DNA of 5,825 nt from Acidobacteriota bacterium (GTDB taxonomy: Bacteria; Acidobacteriota; Terriglobia; Acidiferrales; UBA7541), in assembly GCA_003133505.1 (NCBI GenBank), contig PKXT01000017.1:1-5825 (forward strand), written 5' to 3'. Under the pieces are notes generated by a model. That model was not told the DNA's origin, did not search any database, and was given only the letters and a program-made list of their open reading frames with translations. Of the stretch, positions 5,399 to 5,825 are shown piece by piece. Each line of letters begins with the position of its first letter. Position 1 is the first letter of the stretch. The translations under genes were made by a program, and so were the position numbers.

Positions 5399-5825
5399 AT
5401 TGCGTTGGTACTCGCATGACCTGTTCGAGGACCCAATCGACCCACTTTGCCTGATCGCCGGGAGAAGCCAGGGCCGCGGACGACAGGTTGTTCACAACGG
5501 CATCGACAAAATTCTCTACCAGCGGATAGTGAACATTGGCATGCGCGGGCAGCGTCTCGACATGGCCCGCCACACGCAGTTCCGGGCCGTTCAAAGGGTC
5601 CAGTCCGATCTCGCCTTCGGTCCCAACGATACGGAACTGATCGCGGGGGACGCGCGAATTCCAGCGCACGTCGACGATGCCGTGGATGCCGCCATCGAAC
5701 TGCAGAACAACAGTCGCCGAGTCCTCGACGCCCACGGCGTGAACCGCGTTGGAGGTGATGCCGGTGGCGCGGCGAGGACGGCCAAAGAGGAAACTCAGAG
5801 CGTCGATGCGGTGGGAGGCGATGTC
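5397..5825 (-). CDS. Gfo/Idh/MocA-family oxidoreductase, C-terminal part (5' end beyond the window)
   Basis: The frame is open to the right edge: 142 residues followed by TAA. The GTG at 5735 is internal, because coding similarity continues upstream of it. The visible part opens with DIASHRIDALSFLFG, the family motif at the start of the C-terminal domain whose His is commonly in the active site. It continues with the beta-sheet region (SATVVLQFDGG, GIVDVRWNSR, FRIVGTEGEIGLDP) and a final helix (FVDAVVNN, then WVDWVLEQVM). The N-terminal Rossmann half is not in the window, so cofactor and substrate cannot be read. Members oxidise or reduce sugars, inositols and related compounds with NAD(P). 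A full gene would usually be 330-400 residues. It is followed, with a Shine-Dalgarno sequence overlapping its stop, by the tiny secreted gene. Confidence 0.9.
   Translation of the reverse strand, partial: DIASHRIDALSFLFGRPRRATGITSNAVHAVGVEDSATVVLQFDGGIHGIVDVRWNSRVPRDQFRIVGTEGEIGLDPLNGPELRVAGHVETLPAHANVHYPLVENFVDAVVNNLSSAALASPGDQAKWVDWVLEQVMRVPTQ

Noticed and set aside
5733..5735. GTG at 5735 as the start of the oxidoreductase
   Set aside because: The upstream codons encode DIASHRID and further family sequence, so the gene continues past the right edge.

Overview
This is a central sugar-phosphate metabolism window from a moderately GC-rich bacterium. The combination of a transaldolase/phosphoglucose isomerase fusion, a short 6-phosphogluconate dehydrogenase, a G6PDH of the 'VAKAGW' type and a Gfo/Idh/MocA oxidoreductase makes me think of Acidobacteriota. 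That placement rests on recalled gene content and protein style, not on a search, and is only moderately sure.

Layout. The plus strand (2-3502) carries a tight three-gene run: the 3' part of a fused tal-pgi gene, a small HAD-superfamily phosphatase-like gene overlapping its end by 8 bases, and a 6-phosphogluconate dehydrogenase 17 bases further on with its own clear ribosome binding site. The minus strand (4967-3573) carries glucose-6-phosphate dehydrogenase, convergent with the first group across a 70-base gap that holds GC-rich inverted repeats. Further right, also on the minus strand, are the C-terminal part of a Gfo/Idh/MocA oxidoreductase that runs off the right edge, and a tiny predicted secreted protein whose ribosome binding site overlaps the oxidoreductase stop codon. 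The 206 bases between the tiny gene and zwf hold short repeats and a promoter-like pair but no convincing gene.

How the genes work together. G6PDH makes 6-phosphogluconolactone from glucose-6-phosphate, 6PGDH makes ribulose-5-phosphate from 6-phosphogluconate, transaldolase works in the non-oxidative branch, and PGI links fructose-6-phosphate back to glucose-6-phosphate. The window therefore holds most of a pentose-phosphate cycle around G6P. The lactonase (pgl) and transketolase are not in view. The HAD protein is the least understood member; its place between pgi and gnd suggests a sugar-phosphate or metabolite-repair phosphatase. I see no mobile element, CRISPR array, tRNA or rRNA, and no clearly novel multi-gene system. 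The most interesting points are the HAD protein with its altered catalytic motifs, the predicted cofactor choice of the two dehydrogenases, and the coupled tiny secreted protein.
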